Positions 16,364 through 25,673 of a stretch of DNA of 64,000 bases are shown piece by piece; the first letter of the stretch is position 1; every line of letters begins with the position of its first letter. The position numbers were made by a program, and so were the translations under genes. Below the pieces are notes generated by a model. The model was not told the origin of the DNA, did not search any database, and worked only from the letters and a program-made list of their open reading frames with translations. The DNA is from Xenophilus arseniciresistens (GTDB taxonomy: Bacteria > Pseudomonadota > Gammaproteobacteria > Burkholderiales > Burkholderiaceae_C), in the NCBI RefSeq assembly GCF_028023875.1, contig NZ_JAQIPB010000003.1, positions 558,001 through 622,000 of the forward strand, in the 5' to 3' direction.

Positions 16364-18871
16364 ATGCACAACAAGCACCGGATCGCGCTGGCGATCGCCA
16401 CCGTCCTTGCCCTGAGCGCCTGTGGCGGCGGCGGCAACAACAGCAACAGCGATGCGCTGGCCCTGCTGGCCCTCGCCAATGCCAACCGCCCGCCTGCAAG
16501 CAACCCCGAAGCGCCGACACCCACCGACCCGGGTACGCCGCCCACCGAGCCTGCGACGCCCGAGCCTGAGCCCGAGCCGCAACCGGAGCCCGAGCCCGAG
16601 GCCAAGGTGCTGCTGGAGGAAAGCTTCGAAGGCCTCACGGCGCTGCCAGCGGGCTGGCGCCTGAAGTCCAACAACGTGGGCACAGTGGCCGTGCAGGACG
16701 GCAGCCTCTTCATCGACGGCCGCGCCCATTCCACCAACATGACGGCCGTGCTGCTGCCGCAGAGCCTGGAAGCGCTGTCGAACTACCGCATCGACGTGGT
16801 GTTCACCTTCGGCGCGGCCAACAACAACGCGCGCTGGGGCAGCGTGATGTACCGCACCTCGAGCGACTCGGCCACGCCGGTCAACGAGCCCTACTACCAG
16901 TTCGCCATCCGCCAGAACGCCACCGCCAGCAACGGCACCGAGTTCGCGCTGCGCAAGAACGGCGGCTGGAACGTGCAGGGCACGCACGCCTACGGCGAAG
17001 CCATCGACGCCGAGAAGACCTACACCGCCACGGTGATGGTGCACGGCAACCGCGTGCGCCAGTACCTCAACGGCCGCCTCACGCATGACATGAGCCTGGA
17101 CGAGGCCATGAGCAAGGGCGGCATCGGCCTGCAGACGGCCGGCCTGGTGATGCGCGTGGACAGCGTCAAGGTCACCGAGCAGCTCAAGGCCCTGCCCGAG
17201 ATCACCAAGCTGGTGGCCGTGCAGGACAGCGGCACCCAGGCCGCCATGGCGCCCACGCTGGTGCTGTCGGCCGGCGCCAACCAGGACCTGGCGGCCAGCG
17301 GCGCAAGCAACCTGCTCTACGGCATTGATTCGAGCCTGAACCTGCGCAGCGAAGCCGGCGAAAGCCTGGGCACGCTGACCCAGTACTTCGCGCAGGCCGA
17401 ACGCCGCACCATCCCCGTGCTGCGCATCGCCGACAGCGCCACCGTCGACGCGCTGGTGCAGTTCACGCAGGAGAACGACAGCCTGGGCGACGTGACCCTG
17501 CTGTCGGACAACGTGGAGCTGCTGGCCAAGGCCCGCGCGCAGCTGCCGGCCGTGCGCACGGCGGTGGACTTTTCGGCTTCGGGCTTCCTCGGCAACACGC
17601 GCCAGGACATCCTGCAGGTGGTCAGCGCCACCAACCGCGCCAAGGCCAAGATCGCCGTGCTGCCGGCCGGCATGGTCAACCGCGCCACGGTCTCGCATCT
17701 GCAGCGGCTGCTGATCACCACCTGGGCCCGCTCCGGCGCCAGCACGGCCACGCAAGCGGCCGAAGTGCTGCTCACCGGCATCAACGGCGTGGTGCCGGCC
17801 AATGCGGCCAGCTCGGCCGTGTTTGCGAAGGTGCTGCGCGCGCTGCCGGCCAACACGCTGCTGCGCAAGCCGCTGGTCACGGGCCATCGCGGCATGCCCT
17901 CGCAGGTGGATGAGAACACGCTCGAAGGCGCGCGCGCGGCCGTGGCCGCGGGCGCCGACGCGGTGGAGAACGACATCTACATGACCACTGACGGCCACCT
18001 GGTGATCATGCATGACGCCACCGTCAACCGCACCACCAACGGCACCGGCAACATCGAGAGCATGACGCTGGCGCAGGTGCAGGCCCTGCGCACCAAGGGC
18101 CAGGGCTACGCGGTGCCCACGCTCAAGCAGTTCTTCGAGGAGTTCCGCGGCCGCTCCACGGTCCACTTCGTGGAGATCAAGAGCGGCAACGCGGGCATCG
18201 TGCCGCTGCTGCAGAAGGAGCTGGCCGAGCTGGACGTGCGCGACCAGATGGTGACCATCTCCTTCGACGGCAACCAGATCAAGCGCATGGGCAGCACGCT
18301 GCCGGAGATCACCAACGGCTATCTCAACAGCTTCGCCGGTGGCAGCGACCCGCTGCTGGACCTGCGCACCATCCTCAACGCCACGCAGCAGAACTCCAGC
18401 ACCTTCAACCCGAGCTACACGGGCCTGAGCGCAGCGGCGATGGAAGCCGGCAAGCACCGCGGCATCACCTTCTGGCCCTGGACGCTGAACAACGAGAGCG
18501 AGTTCTACCGCTTCTACAGCTACGGCACCCACGGCCTGACCACCGACTACGCCTGGTGGGCGCGCGACTTCCCCGTCGCGCTCAGCGCAGCCGCCACGGG
18601 CACGGCCACGGTGGGCCAGCCCCTGAGCCTGCCCGTCACGCTGAGCACGCAGGTGGGCCAGACGCTGAGCCCGACGAACACCGGCCTGGCGGCCGTGATC
18701 GACGGCAATGCCACCCACAGCACGGCGCCCGACGGCACGGTGACCTTCACCTCCGCCGGCACGGCCACGGTGCTGCCGGGCTATCGCCACCGCATGGGCG
18801 ACGGCACCTACAGCTACGTGATCGTGGGCAAGCCCATGACGCTCACGGTGTCGGCCACGCCCGCGCCCTGA
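16364..18871 (+). CDS. Multidomain glycerophosphodiester phosphodiesterase lipoprotein
   Basis: An 835-residue envelope lipoprotein. The leader ends in 'ALSAC' with Cys20, followed by four Gly and a Pro/Glu-rich linker to residue 80. Residues about 85-275 look like a concanavalin/LamG-type beta-sandwich ('ESFEGLTALPAGWRLKSNN' start). A poorly recognised domain follows to about 500. The GDPD barrel begins at 'VTGHRGMPSQVDENTLEG' (His508) and continues with 'VENDIYMTTDGHLVIMHD', giving the two catalytic His and the metal-binding Glu/Asp set. A final 90-residue beta domain closes the protein. It would release glycerol 3-phosphate from phosphodiesters at the cell surface or in the periplasm. GAGGAAG precedes the ATG. 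Followed by a strong terminator. Confidence 0.85.
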   Translation: MHNKHRIALAIATVLALSACGGGGNNSNSDALALLALANANRPPASNPEAPTPTDPGTPPTEPATPEPEPEPQPEPEPEAKVLLEESFEGLTALPAGWRLKSNNVGTVAVQDGSLFIDGRAHSTNMTAVLLPQSLEALSNYRIDVVFTFGAANNNARWGSVMYRTSSDSATPVNEPYYQFAIRQNATASNGTEFALRKNGGWNVQGTHAYGEAIDAEKTYTATVMVHGNRVRQYLNGRLTHDMSLDEAMSKGGIGLQTAGLVMRVDSVKVTEQLKALPEITKLVAVQDSGTQAAMAPTLVLSAGANQDLAASGASNLLYGIDSSLNLRSEAGESLGTLTQYFAQAERRTIPVLRIADSATVDALVQFTQENDSLGDVTLLSDNVELLAKARAQLPAVRTAVDFSASGFLGNTRQDILQVVSATNRAKAKIAVLPAGMVNRATVSHLQRLLITTWARSGASTATQAAEVLLTGINGVVPANAASSAVFAKVLRALPANTLLRKPLVTGHRGMPSQVDENTLEGARAAVAAGADAVENDIYMTTDGHLVIMHDATVNRTTNGTGNIESMTLAQVQALRTKGQGYAVPTLKQFFEEFRGRSTVHFVEIKSGNAGIVPLLQKELAELDVRDQMVTISFDGNQIKRMGSTLPEITNGYLNSFAGGSDPLLDLRTILNATQQNSSTFNPSYTGLSAAAMEAGKHRGITFWPWTLNNESEFYRFYSYGTHGLTTDYAWWARDFPVALSAAATGTATVGQPLSLPVTLSTQVGQTLSPTNTGLAAVIDGNATHSTAPDGTVTFTSAGTATVLPGYRHRMGDGTYSYVIVGKPMTLTVSATPAP

Positions 18872-18897
18872 TATCGCCACGCAGCGTTGAATGACAC

Positions 18898-18942
18898 GCG
18901 GCCCGGCTGCCTTGAGCAAAGGCAGCCGGGCCGCTGTGTTTT
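18898..18942 (+). terminator. Rho-independent terminator after GDPD gene
   Basis: Perfect 16-bp inverted repeat (18898-18913 with 18919-18934) around a 5-base loop, followed by TGTGTTTT. It lies between convergent genes and may stop transcription from both sides. Confidence 0.88.
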
Positions 18943-18956
18943 GAACTGCCCTTTTT

Positions 18957-19877
18957 TCAGTAGCCGCGTTCGGGGTCAACCACGCCGGCCACAGCCTCGC
19001 CACGCTGCAGCGCGCGGATCTTGTTGCTGATCTGCGCGATGGATTCGCTGCGCAAGGTGCGCGCCGAGGCATGCGGCGTGACGCTGATCTTCGGGTGGTG
19101 CCAGAAGGGATGCCCGGCGGGCAGCGGCTCCTGCTGGAACACGTCCAGCGTGGCGCCGGCCAACTGGCCGCTGTCCAGCAGAGGGATCAGGTCTTCCTCC
19201 ACCAGATGGCCGCCGCGCGCGATGTGGATCAGGTAGCCGCCGCGCTTGAGCGCGCCCAAGGTGGTCCTGTTGAGGATGCCGCGCGTGGCCTCGGTCAGCG
19301 GCAGCAGGTTGACCAGCACGCGCGTATTGACCAGAAAGTCGCCCAGCCGCGCCTCGCCCGCGAAGCAGCGCACGCCGTCCATCTCCTTGCGCGAGCGGCT
19401 CCATCCCAGCACCGGAAAGTCGAACTGCTGCACGGCGCGGGCCACGCGCTGCCCCAGCACGCCCAGGCCCATGATGCCCACCGGAAAGTCGGCGCGCGCC
19501 TGCGGCTTGCGATAGACCCAGCGGCCCTCGCGCGCCTCGGCCTCGTACACGTCGAACTCGCGGAAGTGCCGGATCAGCGCATGGCACACGTATTCGGCCA
19601 TCTGCACCGACATGCCCGCATCGTCCAGCCGCACCACCTGCAGCGAGGGCGGCAAGCGCAGCTTCATGATCGCGTCCACGCCGGCACCGATGTTGAACAG
19701 CGTCCTGAGCTGCGGCTGTTCGTCGACCAGCTGCTGCGGCGGCGCCCACACCACCGCATGGTCGGCCTGCGGCGCACCGGCCGACCAGACGAAGACCTCG
19801 GCCTCGGGCAGGGCGGCCTGCAGGCCCTGGACCCAGGGTTCGGCTTTGGTGTCGGTCAGGCAGACGGCAATGCGCAC
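18957..19877 (-). CDS. ghrA: Glyoxylate/hydroxypyruvate reductase A (D-2-hydroxyacid dehydrogenase)
   Basis: NAD(P)H-dependent reductase of 306 residues converting glyoxylate to glycolate and hydroxypyruvate to glycerate. The nucleotide motif 'GIMGLGVLGQRVA' is near residue 135; the catalytic Arg is in 'IHIARGGHLVEEDL', the Glu in 'DVFQQEPLP' and the His in 'ISVTPHASA', the order expected of GhrA. Start is GTG at 19877 with AAGGAG seven bases upstream. A short ACA triplet run lies just upstream of the ribosome binding site region. Confidence 0.9.
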   Translation of the reverse strand: MRIAVCLTDTKAEPWVQGLQAALPEAEVFVWSAGAPQADHAVVWAPPQQLVDEQPQLRTLFNIGAGVDAIMKLRLPPSLQVVRLDDAGMSVQMAEYVCHALIRHFREFDVYEAEAREGRWVYRKPQARADFPVGIMGLGVLGQRVARAVQQFDFPVLGWSRSRKEMDGVRCFAGEARLGDFLVNTRVLVNLLPLTEATRGILNRTTLGALKRGGYLIHIARGGHLVEEDLIPLLDSGQLAGATLDVFQQEPLPAGHPFWHHPKISVTPHASARTLRSESIAQISNKIRALQRGEAVAGVVDPERGY

Positions 19878-19943
19878 AGCGGGGCTCCTTCAAGCAGATT
19901 CACGAACAACAACAACAACAAAGAAAAGGGATGCGCGGAATTG

Positions 19944-20873
19944 TCAGCCCTGCCGCGCCTTCTTGCGGCGCCACATCACACGCAGGCCCCACAGCGGCAG
20001 CAGCAGCACGGGCAGCCAGGGCAGGGCCGCGGCCACGAAGCTGATCACCGCCGCCGCGCTTTCCGCCAGGGTCTCACCCGCCTGCGCCCAGGCCCGCGCG
20101 ATGGGGTTGTCGCCGCCCCCGCTCACCATGCGCTGCTCGGCGCGGAACTCGATGTCGATCTGCTGCATGCGCGTGCGCGACTGCAAGGCTTTGAGCTGCG
20201 CGGCATGGCTGTCCAGCTCGGACTGGGTCTGCGTGAGCGTGCGCTGGATCTCCAGCACGTCCTTGAGCGCGCGCTGCCCGTCCGCACGCGCCAGCAGCGC
20301 CCGCAGGCTGTCGCGGAACTCGGTGCGGTTGCGGATGTGCGCCTGCACGTCGATCACCTGCGCCGTGAGGTCTTCGCTGCTGCTGTCTTGCTGCACGACA
20401 AGGCCGCCGCCCTGCAGCGCGCCCAGCAGCTTGTCCACGTCTTCGGGCGCCACGCGCAGCGACAGGCTCGCGCCAGCCGGCTGGCGCGGCGTCTGCTGCC
20501 GCAGCGAGGCCTGCAGCAGTTCGCAGCGCAGCGCAGCGCATTGCGCGCGCACTTTCTCCCACAGCGCGGGCAGTTGCTCGCCCGGGCTTTCGACGGTGAG
20601 CATCTGCCGCACCGCGATGTGGCGCTGGGCCTCGGGGCTGTCCTGCACCCCGGCAGCGGACTGCGCGGCGCCGCCGGCCCCATCGGCCGCGGCCATGCGC
20701 GCCATCGGTGCCGGCGCGGGCATGGCCTCGGCCACCACCTGCTCCTTCAGCGCCATGTCGGCCTCGGGCGCCTGCGCGGCGCGGTCGCAGCCAGTCAAGA
20801 CCAGCGCCAGGGCCAGCGCGGTCAGCGGCACAGCACGGGCGCGGGCTGCAATGGAAAGACGAGGGATGGTCAT
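19944..20873 (-). CDS. DUF4349-domain lipoprotein
   Basis: Lipoprotein of 309 residues with a lipobox 'LVLTGC' (Cys about residue 29). The middle part has the DUF4349 pattern: 'SLRVAPEDVDKLLGAL', then a coiled-coil 'QAHIRNRTEFRDSLRALL...EIQRTLTQTQSELDS' region, and one C-terminal membrane helix ('AVISFVAAALPWLPVLLLPLW') followed by 'RRKKARQG'. DUF4349 proteins are thought to act in the envelope, but their role is not known. The next minus-strand gene ghrA is 66 bases downstream. Confidence 0.82.
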   Translation of the reverse strand: MTIPRLSIAARARAVPLTALALALVLTGCDRAAQAPEADMALKEQVVAEAMPAPAPMARMAAADGAGGAAQSAAGVQDSPEAQRHIAVRQMLTVESPGEQLPALWEKVRAQCAALRCELLQASLRQQTPRQPAGASLSLRVAPEDVDKLLGALQGGGLVVQQDSSSEDLTAQVIDVQAHIRNRTEFRDSLRALLARADGQRALKDVLEIQRTLTQTQSELDSHAAQLKALQSRTRMQQIDIEFRAEQRMVSGGGDNPIARAWAQAGETLAESAAAVISFVAAALPWLPVLLLPLWGLRVMWRRKKARQG

Positions 20874-21003
20874 GCGCAGAACTCCTTGATGGCTCGAATT
20901 TACGGGAAGGGTCTGGCTGATACGGGGCTCGCAGCGAAATGGGGTTGGGCAACCGGGAAATCGCTTCTAGCATGGCGCAATCGCCATTGCCCGCCTTGCC
21001 GAC

Positions 21004-21411
21004 ATGCCAGACAAGCCGCAGACCATCGCCGCCTACATTGCCGCCGCGCCCGCCGAAGGCCAACCCTTGCTGCGCGAGTTGCACGCCTTGCTGCGAAAGG
21101 CCGCACCCGACGCGCAGGAAGCCATCAAATGGGGCCAGCCTTTTTTCATCGAGCCGCGCTTCGTGTATGCCTTCTCGGCCCACAAGGGCCATGCCAGCTT
21201 CGCTCCGCCAGCGGCCGCGATGCGCGAGTTTGCGGAAGAACTCCAGTCATGGCCCACCACCAAGGGCACCCTCCGCCTGCCCTACGACCAGCCCCTGCCC
21301 GAGGCACTGCTCATGCGCATCGCCAAACGCTGCGTGGCGCTGGTGAGTGAACGCAAGGACGACGCGTTCTGGCCGGGGGAGGATGTGCCGGGGGGTGGTG
21401 CGAAGAAGTGA
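21004..21411 (+). CDS. DUF1801-domain protein
   Basis: Small cytoplasmic protein of 135 residues of the DUF1801/YdhG-like fold. Recognised from 'IAAAPAEGQPLLRELHALLRKAAPDAQEAIKWGQPFF' (positions 21034-21147) and the 'SFAPPAAAMREFAEELQSWPTTKGTLRLPYDQPLP' block (positions 21202-21303). Family members include the B. subtilis frataxin-like iron chaperone Fra/YdhG, but this is a distant link and no function should be assumed. It is a single gene between divergent and convergent neighbours. Confidence 0.82.
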   Translation: MPDKPQTIAAYIAAAPAEGQPLLRELHALLRKAAPDAQEAIKWGQPFFIEPRFVYAFSAHKGHASFAPPAAAMREFAEELQSWPTTKGTLRLPYDQPLPEALLMRIAKRCVALVSERKDDAFWPGEDVPGGGAKK

Positions 21412-21499
21412 AGCGGGGGCAAGGAGCCAACTGCGCAAGCGCTTGCCGCTGGCGTCGTTGAAGGGCACGCCCGCTTCATGCACCTTCAGGCTCGGCACG

Positions 21500-22015
21500 C
21501 TATGCCGCCGCGCACTTGCGCACGGTATCGAATGTGCGCGTGGTGATGGTCTTGCCGAAGGTGCGCTCCAGCAGCGCCATGAACACGGGGCCTTTCTGGT
21601 TCGGAACGTAGGAAACAAGAACCTCGAGCCCGCGCATCTCATGGATGCACGCACCTTCCAGTTCGATGGGCAGTTTGGGCACGGATTCCAATGCCGCAGG
21701 CAGGAAGGTCACCACCGGCTTGGCCGCAGCTGAAAGCCCGAACGCCTTGAACGGATCGGCCTCGACCAGGGCCTGCAGATGCCTGGAAGATCGCACGATG
21801 GTGCCGAATGCCTTGCCGAGGTGGGCCTGCATCGCAGCCTCTGCCTTGCGCGCCAGCAGCGGCTCTTTGGAGGCCCTGCAGGAGAAGGCCACATTGCCGC
21901 TGGACAGCAGCGTGCGCACATCCTCGAAACCCGCCGACTCAAAGCACTTTTTGAGCTCGGGCATCTTGGCGTTCATGGGGCTGACACCGCGCAGGAAGGC
22001 TACGTAGCGGGGCAT
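21500..22015 (-). CDS. DUF1697-domain protein
   Basis: Protein of 171 residues of the DUF1697 family, recognised by the opening 'YVAFLRGVSPMNAKMPELK', the 'FEDVRTLLSSGNVAF' block and the terminal 'TTRTFDTVRKCAA'. The family has no established activity. It lies 32 bases downstream of liuD on the same strand, so it may be the last gene of the liu transcript, though nothing links it to leucine catabolism. Confidence 0.85.
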   Translation of the reverse strand: MPRYVAFLRGVSPMNAKMPELKKCFESAGFEDVRTLLSSGNVAFSCRASKEPLLARKAEAAMQAHLGKAFGTIVRSSRHLQALVEADPFKAFGLSAAAKPVVTFLPAALESVPKLPIELEGACIHEMRGLEVLVSYVPNQKGPVFMALLERTFGKTITTRTFDTVRKCAAA

Positions 22016-22047
22016 GGGCTTGAGTGCGCCAAAACAGCCTCAGCCGG

Positions 22048-24087
22048 TCACTGCGCCGCCGCCAGACGCAGCAGCTCCGCCCCTTCCGTCACCTGATCGC
22101 CCGGCGCATAGAGCAGTTCCTGCACGGTGCCGTCGGCTGGTGCGGCGATGGTGTGCTCCATCTTCATGGCTTCCATCACGGCCAGGGGCTGGCCCTTGGT
22201 GACGCTGTCGCCGGCCTTGACGGCGAAAGACACGACCTTGCCGGGCATCGGCGCCGTGAGGCGCCCGCCTTCGGCCTGCGTGTCGCCGGCATGGGCCAGA
22301 CGGTCCACGGGCGTGATGCGCGTGGCGCCTTGCGGCGCGAAGACATGGGCCTGCTCCTGCAGCAGGTACACGTTCAGCGCGTGTCGACCGCCGTTGAACG
22401 CGAGTTCGATGCGGCCGTCCGGGAACTGGCCGACGGCCAGCGGGCCGGCAACGGCCGCGTCGCCCTCGCCCACCGTCAGGTGCAGGCCGCCATCGCCCTC
22501 ATAGCGCAGCAGCGCGTTGACCGGCTCGCCATGGAACTCGAAGGCAAAAGGCCGGCTGTAGGTGCCCAGCGCGCGCCAGCCGTCGCGGCGCGCAAAGCCG
22601 GTGGCCGGGCCGCTGCGCTGGCTCTGCGGCCATTCGCCCAGGATCTGCTGCGTGACGGCCGCGGCCACGGCCAGCGGCAGGCCCAGCGGCTCGCGGTCGA
22701 AAAGCACGGCGCGTTCGCGCTCGATCAGGGCGGTGTCCAGCCGGGCCTGCGCGAAGGACTCGGTGGCCAGCACGCCGCGCAGGAACTGCACGTTGGTCTG
22801 CACGCCCACGATGTGCACCTCGGCCAGCGCGGCATCGAGCCGGGCCAGGGCCTCGGCGCGCGTGGCGCCGTGCACGATGAGCTTGGCGATCATCGAGTCG
22901 TAGAAGGGCGAGATTTCGCCGCCCTGGCGCACGCCGTCGTCCACGCGCACCGGGCTGCGTTCGAAGGCCGAGTGCTGCGCGGGCTTGCGATAGACCTGCA
23001 GGGTGCCGGTGGCGGGCAGGAAATTGTTGTCGGGGTTCTCGGCGCAGATGCGCGCCTCGATGGCGTGGCCGTGGATCTGCAACTGCTCCTGCGCGAGCGG
23101 CAGCGGCTCGCCGGCCGCCACGCGCAGCTGCCACTCCACCAGGTCCAGGCCGGTGATGGCTTCGGTCACGGGGTGTTCCACCTGCAGCCGCGTGTTCATT
23201 TCCATGAAATAAAACTTCATGGCTTCCGGTTGGTCATAGCCCCCGGTCTGCTCGACGATGAATTCCACCGTGCCCGCGCCCACGTAGTTCACGGCGCGCG
23301 CGGCGTTCACGGCGGCTTCGCCCATCTGCCGGCGCATGGCTTCGGGCATGCCGGGCGCAGGAGCCTCCTCCAGCACCTTCTGGTGGCGCCGCTGCACCGA
23401 ACAGTCGCGCTCGAAGAGGTAGACGTAGTTGCCGTGCGTGTCGCCAAACACCTGGATCTCGATGTGGCGCGGGCGCTGCACGTACTTCTCGATCAGCACG
23501 GCGTCGCTGCCGAAGCTGTTGATGGCCTCGCGCTGGCAGCTGGCCAGCGCGGCGGCGAAGTCCTCGCTCTTTTCGACGATGCGCATGCCCTTGCCGCCGC
23601 CGCCCGCGCTGGCCTTGATGAGCGCGGGGTAGCCGATGCGGTCGGCCTCGCGCTGCAGCAACTGCGCGCCCTGCTCGGCACCGTGGTAGCCCGGCACCAG
23701 CGGCACGCCGGCCTTTTCCATCAGGCGCTTGGACTCGGCCTTCAGGCCCATGGCCAGGATCGCTTCGGCCGGCGGGCCGATGAAGACCAGGCCCGCTTCG
23801 GCGCAGGCCTTGGCGAAGTCCTCGTTCTCGCTCAGGAAGCCGTAGCCGGGGTGGACGGCCTGGGCGCCCGTGGCCTTGGCGGCCGCGATGATCTTTTCCC
23901 AGCGCAGGTAGCTGTCCTTGGGCGCGCTGCCGCCCAGGTGCACCGACTCATCGCAGGCGCGCACATGGTTGGCATGGGCGTCGGCGTCGGAATACACGGC
24001 CACGGTGCGAATGGCCAGGCGGCGCGCCGTGGCGGCCACACGGCAGGCAATCTCGCCTCGGTTGGCGATCAGGATCTTCTTGAACAT
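22048..24087 (-). CDS. liuD: 3-methylcrotonyl-CoA carboxylase, biotin-containing alpha subunit
   Basis: Biotin carboxylase/biotin carrier subunit of 679 residues, pairing with LiuB. The N-terminus 'MFKKILIANRGEIACR' begins a biotin carboxylase domain with 'ASAGGGGKGMR' (ATP loop, about 160) and 'EMNTRLQVEHPVTE' (about 290). The C-terminal biotinyl domain carries 'VMEAMKMEHT' with the biotinylated Lys near residue 645. The sequence alone could also be a propionyl- or acetyl-CoA carboxylase subunit; the location with liuA, liuB and liuC decides for methylcrotonyl-CoA. The start is fixed by GAAGGAG before ATG 24087. Confidence 0.92.
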   Translation of the reverse strand: MFKKILIANRGEIACRVAATARRLAIRTVAVYSDADAHANHVRACDESVHLGGSAPKDSYLRWEKIIAAAKATGAQAVHPGYGFLSENEDFAKACAEAGLVFIGPPAEAILAMGLKAESKRLMEKAGVPLVPGYHGAEQGAQLLQREADRIGYPALIKASAGGGGKGMRIVEKSEDFAAALASCQREAINSFGSDAVLIEKYVQRPRHIEIQVFGDTHGNYVYLFERDCSVQRRHQKVLEEAPAPGMPEAMRRQMGEAAVNAARAVNYVGAGTVEFIVEQTGGYDQPEAMKFYFMEMNTRLQVEHPVTEAITGLDLVEWQLRVAAGEPLPLAQEQLQIHGHAIEARICAENPDNNFLPATGTLQVYRKPAQHSAFERSPVRVDDGVRQGGEISPFYDSMIAKLIVHGATRAEALARLDAALAEVHIVGVQTNVQFLRGVLATESFAQARLDTALIERERAVLFDREPLGLPLAVAAAVTQQILGEWPQSQRSGPATGFARRDGWRALGTYSRPFAFEFHGEPVNALLRYEGDGGLHLTVGEGDAAVAGPLAVGQFPDGRIELAFNGGRHALNVYLLQEQAHVFAPQGATRITPVDRLAHAGDTQAEGGRLTAPMPGKVVSFAVKAGDSVTKGQPLAVMEAMKMEHTIAAPADGTVQELLYAPGDQVTEGAELLRLAAAQ

Positions 24088-24103
24088 ATCGGTCTCCTTC
24101 GAT

Positions 24104-24832
24104 TCAGGCAGGTGGCGCCACCGGCGTGGCCCCTCCAAAAAAAGCACGCAGCTTGCGCAGCACCCCGCGCAGGAACTTCCACAGCACGATCAGCAGCAGC
24201 ACCGACACCAGCAGCATCAACAGCAGCGCCGCGCCGAAAGCCATGGGGTGCTGGGTGGCCAGCCACAGCAGGCCCACGACCAGCCCGTCTTCGAACAGCG
24301 AGGCCAGCCAGTTGGAAAAAGGCTCTGGCGAGGTGTTGATGACCGCGCGCGTGGTGGCCTTGGTGGCAAAGGCGGTGGCCGCCAGCGAGCCGCCCAGCAG
24401 GCCGGCCACCAGCCCCCACAGCGCGCTGTCGCCGCCGAAGACGCCGGCCGCCAGCAGGGCGCCGCCGGGAATGCGGATCACGCTGTGGATCGAGTCCCAC
24501 AGGCTGTCGAACCAGGGCACCTTGTCGGCGAAGAACTCCACCACCAGCATGAAGCCGCTGACGGCCAGCACCACCGGGTGCTGCAGCAGCTGCAGGCCGC
24601 CGGGCAGCACGATCCAGTCGGCCGCACCCATGGCGCCGACCAGGAAGACCACCGCGTACAGCCGCAGCCCGCTGGCCCAGCCCAGCGCGCCGGCCAGCGC
24701 CAGCAGCGCGGGCAGGTCCATGCCCGACAGCGCCCGGCTGGCCTGCTGGCCAGCCGCGCTTGCGGCGTCGGCCAGCGCGGGGTCGGCGTGCAGGCCCAGG
24801 CGATGCAGCCACTGGATGAGGGCGTCGATCAT
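24104..24832 (-). CDS. DUF4126 membrane protein
   Basis: Integral membrane protein of 242 residues with about six hydrophobic segments. Recognised as DUF4126 by 'ASGLRLYAVVFLVGAMG', 'VVEFFADKVPWFDSLWDSIHSVIRIPGGALLA' (about 98-130; positions 24441-24537) and the Gly-rich 'LVAGLLGGSLAATAFATKATTR'. Function unknown. It sits between liuC and liuD, 16 bases from liuD, so it is almost certainly part of the liu transcript. Its role there is not explained. Confidence 0.87.
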   Translation of the reverse strand: MIDALIQWLHRLGLHADPALADAASAAGQQASRALSGMDLPALLALAGALGWASGLRLYAVVFLVGAMGAADWIVLPGGLQLLQHPVVLAVSGFMLVVEFFADKVPWFDSLWDSIHSVIRIPGGALLAAGVFGGDSALWGLVAGLLGGSLAATAFATKATTRAVINTSPEPFSNWLASLFEDGLVVGLLWLATQHPMAFGAALLLMLLVSVLLLIVLWKFLRGVLRKLRAFFGGATPVAPPA

Positions 24833-24875
24833 GGTCGGCGATGCGGCGTGTGGGCTTGCCCGGCTCAGCGGCGGC

Positions 24876-25673
24876 TCATGCGCCTGGCTTGATCCAGCCC
24901 GGCTTGCGCTTGCCGAGGAAGGCCCTCAGGCCCTCGCGGCCTTCGTCGCTCGCGCGCAGCGCCGCGATGCGAACCACGGTCTCGTGGTTCAACTCCTCGG
25001 TGATGGGCTGGCCCACCATGTCGCGCCACAAGCGCTTGGCCTGGCCCACGGCGTTGGGCGCGGCCAGCAGCAGGCTGGCGACCACTTCGTCCACCTTGGC
25101 GTCCAGCGCATCGGCGCTCACCACCTCGTGCACGAAGCCGATGCGGTGCGCGTCGGCCGCGCCAAAACGCTCGGCCGTGAGGAAGTAGCGCTGCGCCGCG
25201 CGCGGCCCCATGGCGCGCAGCACGTAGGGGCTGATGGTGGCGGGGATCAGGCCGATCTTGACTTCGCTGAGGCAGAAATGGGCCGTGTCCACGGTGATGG
25301 CCACGTCGCACACCGACACCAGCCCCATGCCGCCCGCGTACACATCGCCCTGGATGCGCGCGATGACCGGCAGGCGGCTTTGCTCCAGCGTGCGCAGCAT
25401 GCGCGGCAGGCCCGCGGCGTCCAGCAGGTTCTGTTCGTAGGTGTACTCGGCCGCCTGCTTCATCCAGTTGAGGTTGGCGCCGGCGCAGAAGGCCGGGCCG
25501 CGCCCACCCAGCACCACGGCGCGCACCTCGGGTGCGGCCTCGGCCAGCGCGAAGGCTTCGCCCAGCTCGCGGATGAACACGTCGTCGATGGCGTTGCGCA
25601 TCTCGGGCCGGTTGAGCCAGATGCGAGCCACGGGGCCGTCGATGGCCAGCTCGAGGGTGGTGAAGTCGGTCAT
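24876..25673 (-). CDS. liuC: Methylglutaconyl-CoA hydratase (enoyl-CoA hydratase family)
   Basis: Crotonase-fold enzyme of 265 residues that hydrates 3-methylglutaconyl-CoA to HMG-CoA in leucine degradation. The oxyanion-hole regions are 'FCAGANLNWM' (about 63-72) and 'YAGGMGLVSVCDVAI', and the helix 'FCLSEVKIGLIPATISPYV' holds the catalytic Glu position. The 'ISPYVLRAMG' block is typical of LiuC/AUH-type hydratases. Its ATG overlaps the dinB stop by four bases. Confidence 0.9.
   Translation of the reverse strand: MTDFTTLELAIDGPVARIWLNRPEMRNAIDDVFIRELGEAFALAEAAPEVRAVVLGGRGPAFCAGANLNWMKQAAEYTYEQNLLDAAGLPRMLRTLEQSRLPVIARIQGDVYAGGMGLVSVCDVAITVDTAHFCLSEVKIGLIPATISPYVLRAMGPRAAQRYFLTAERFGAADAHRIGFVHEVVSADALDAKVDEVVASLLLAAPNAVGQAKRLWRDMVGQPITEELNHETVVRIAALRASDEGREGLRAFLGKRKPGWIKPGA

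Noticed and set aside
16343-19072. Minus-strand open frame of about 900 codons over the GDPD gene
   Set aside because: Reverse shadow of the 16364-18871 gene; composition dominated by His, Ala, Arg and Val, no start signal.
19899-19918. ACA triplet run upstream of ghrA
   Set aside because: A short low-complexity run in a leader; no sign of a functional repeat.
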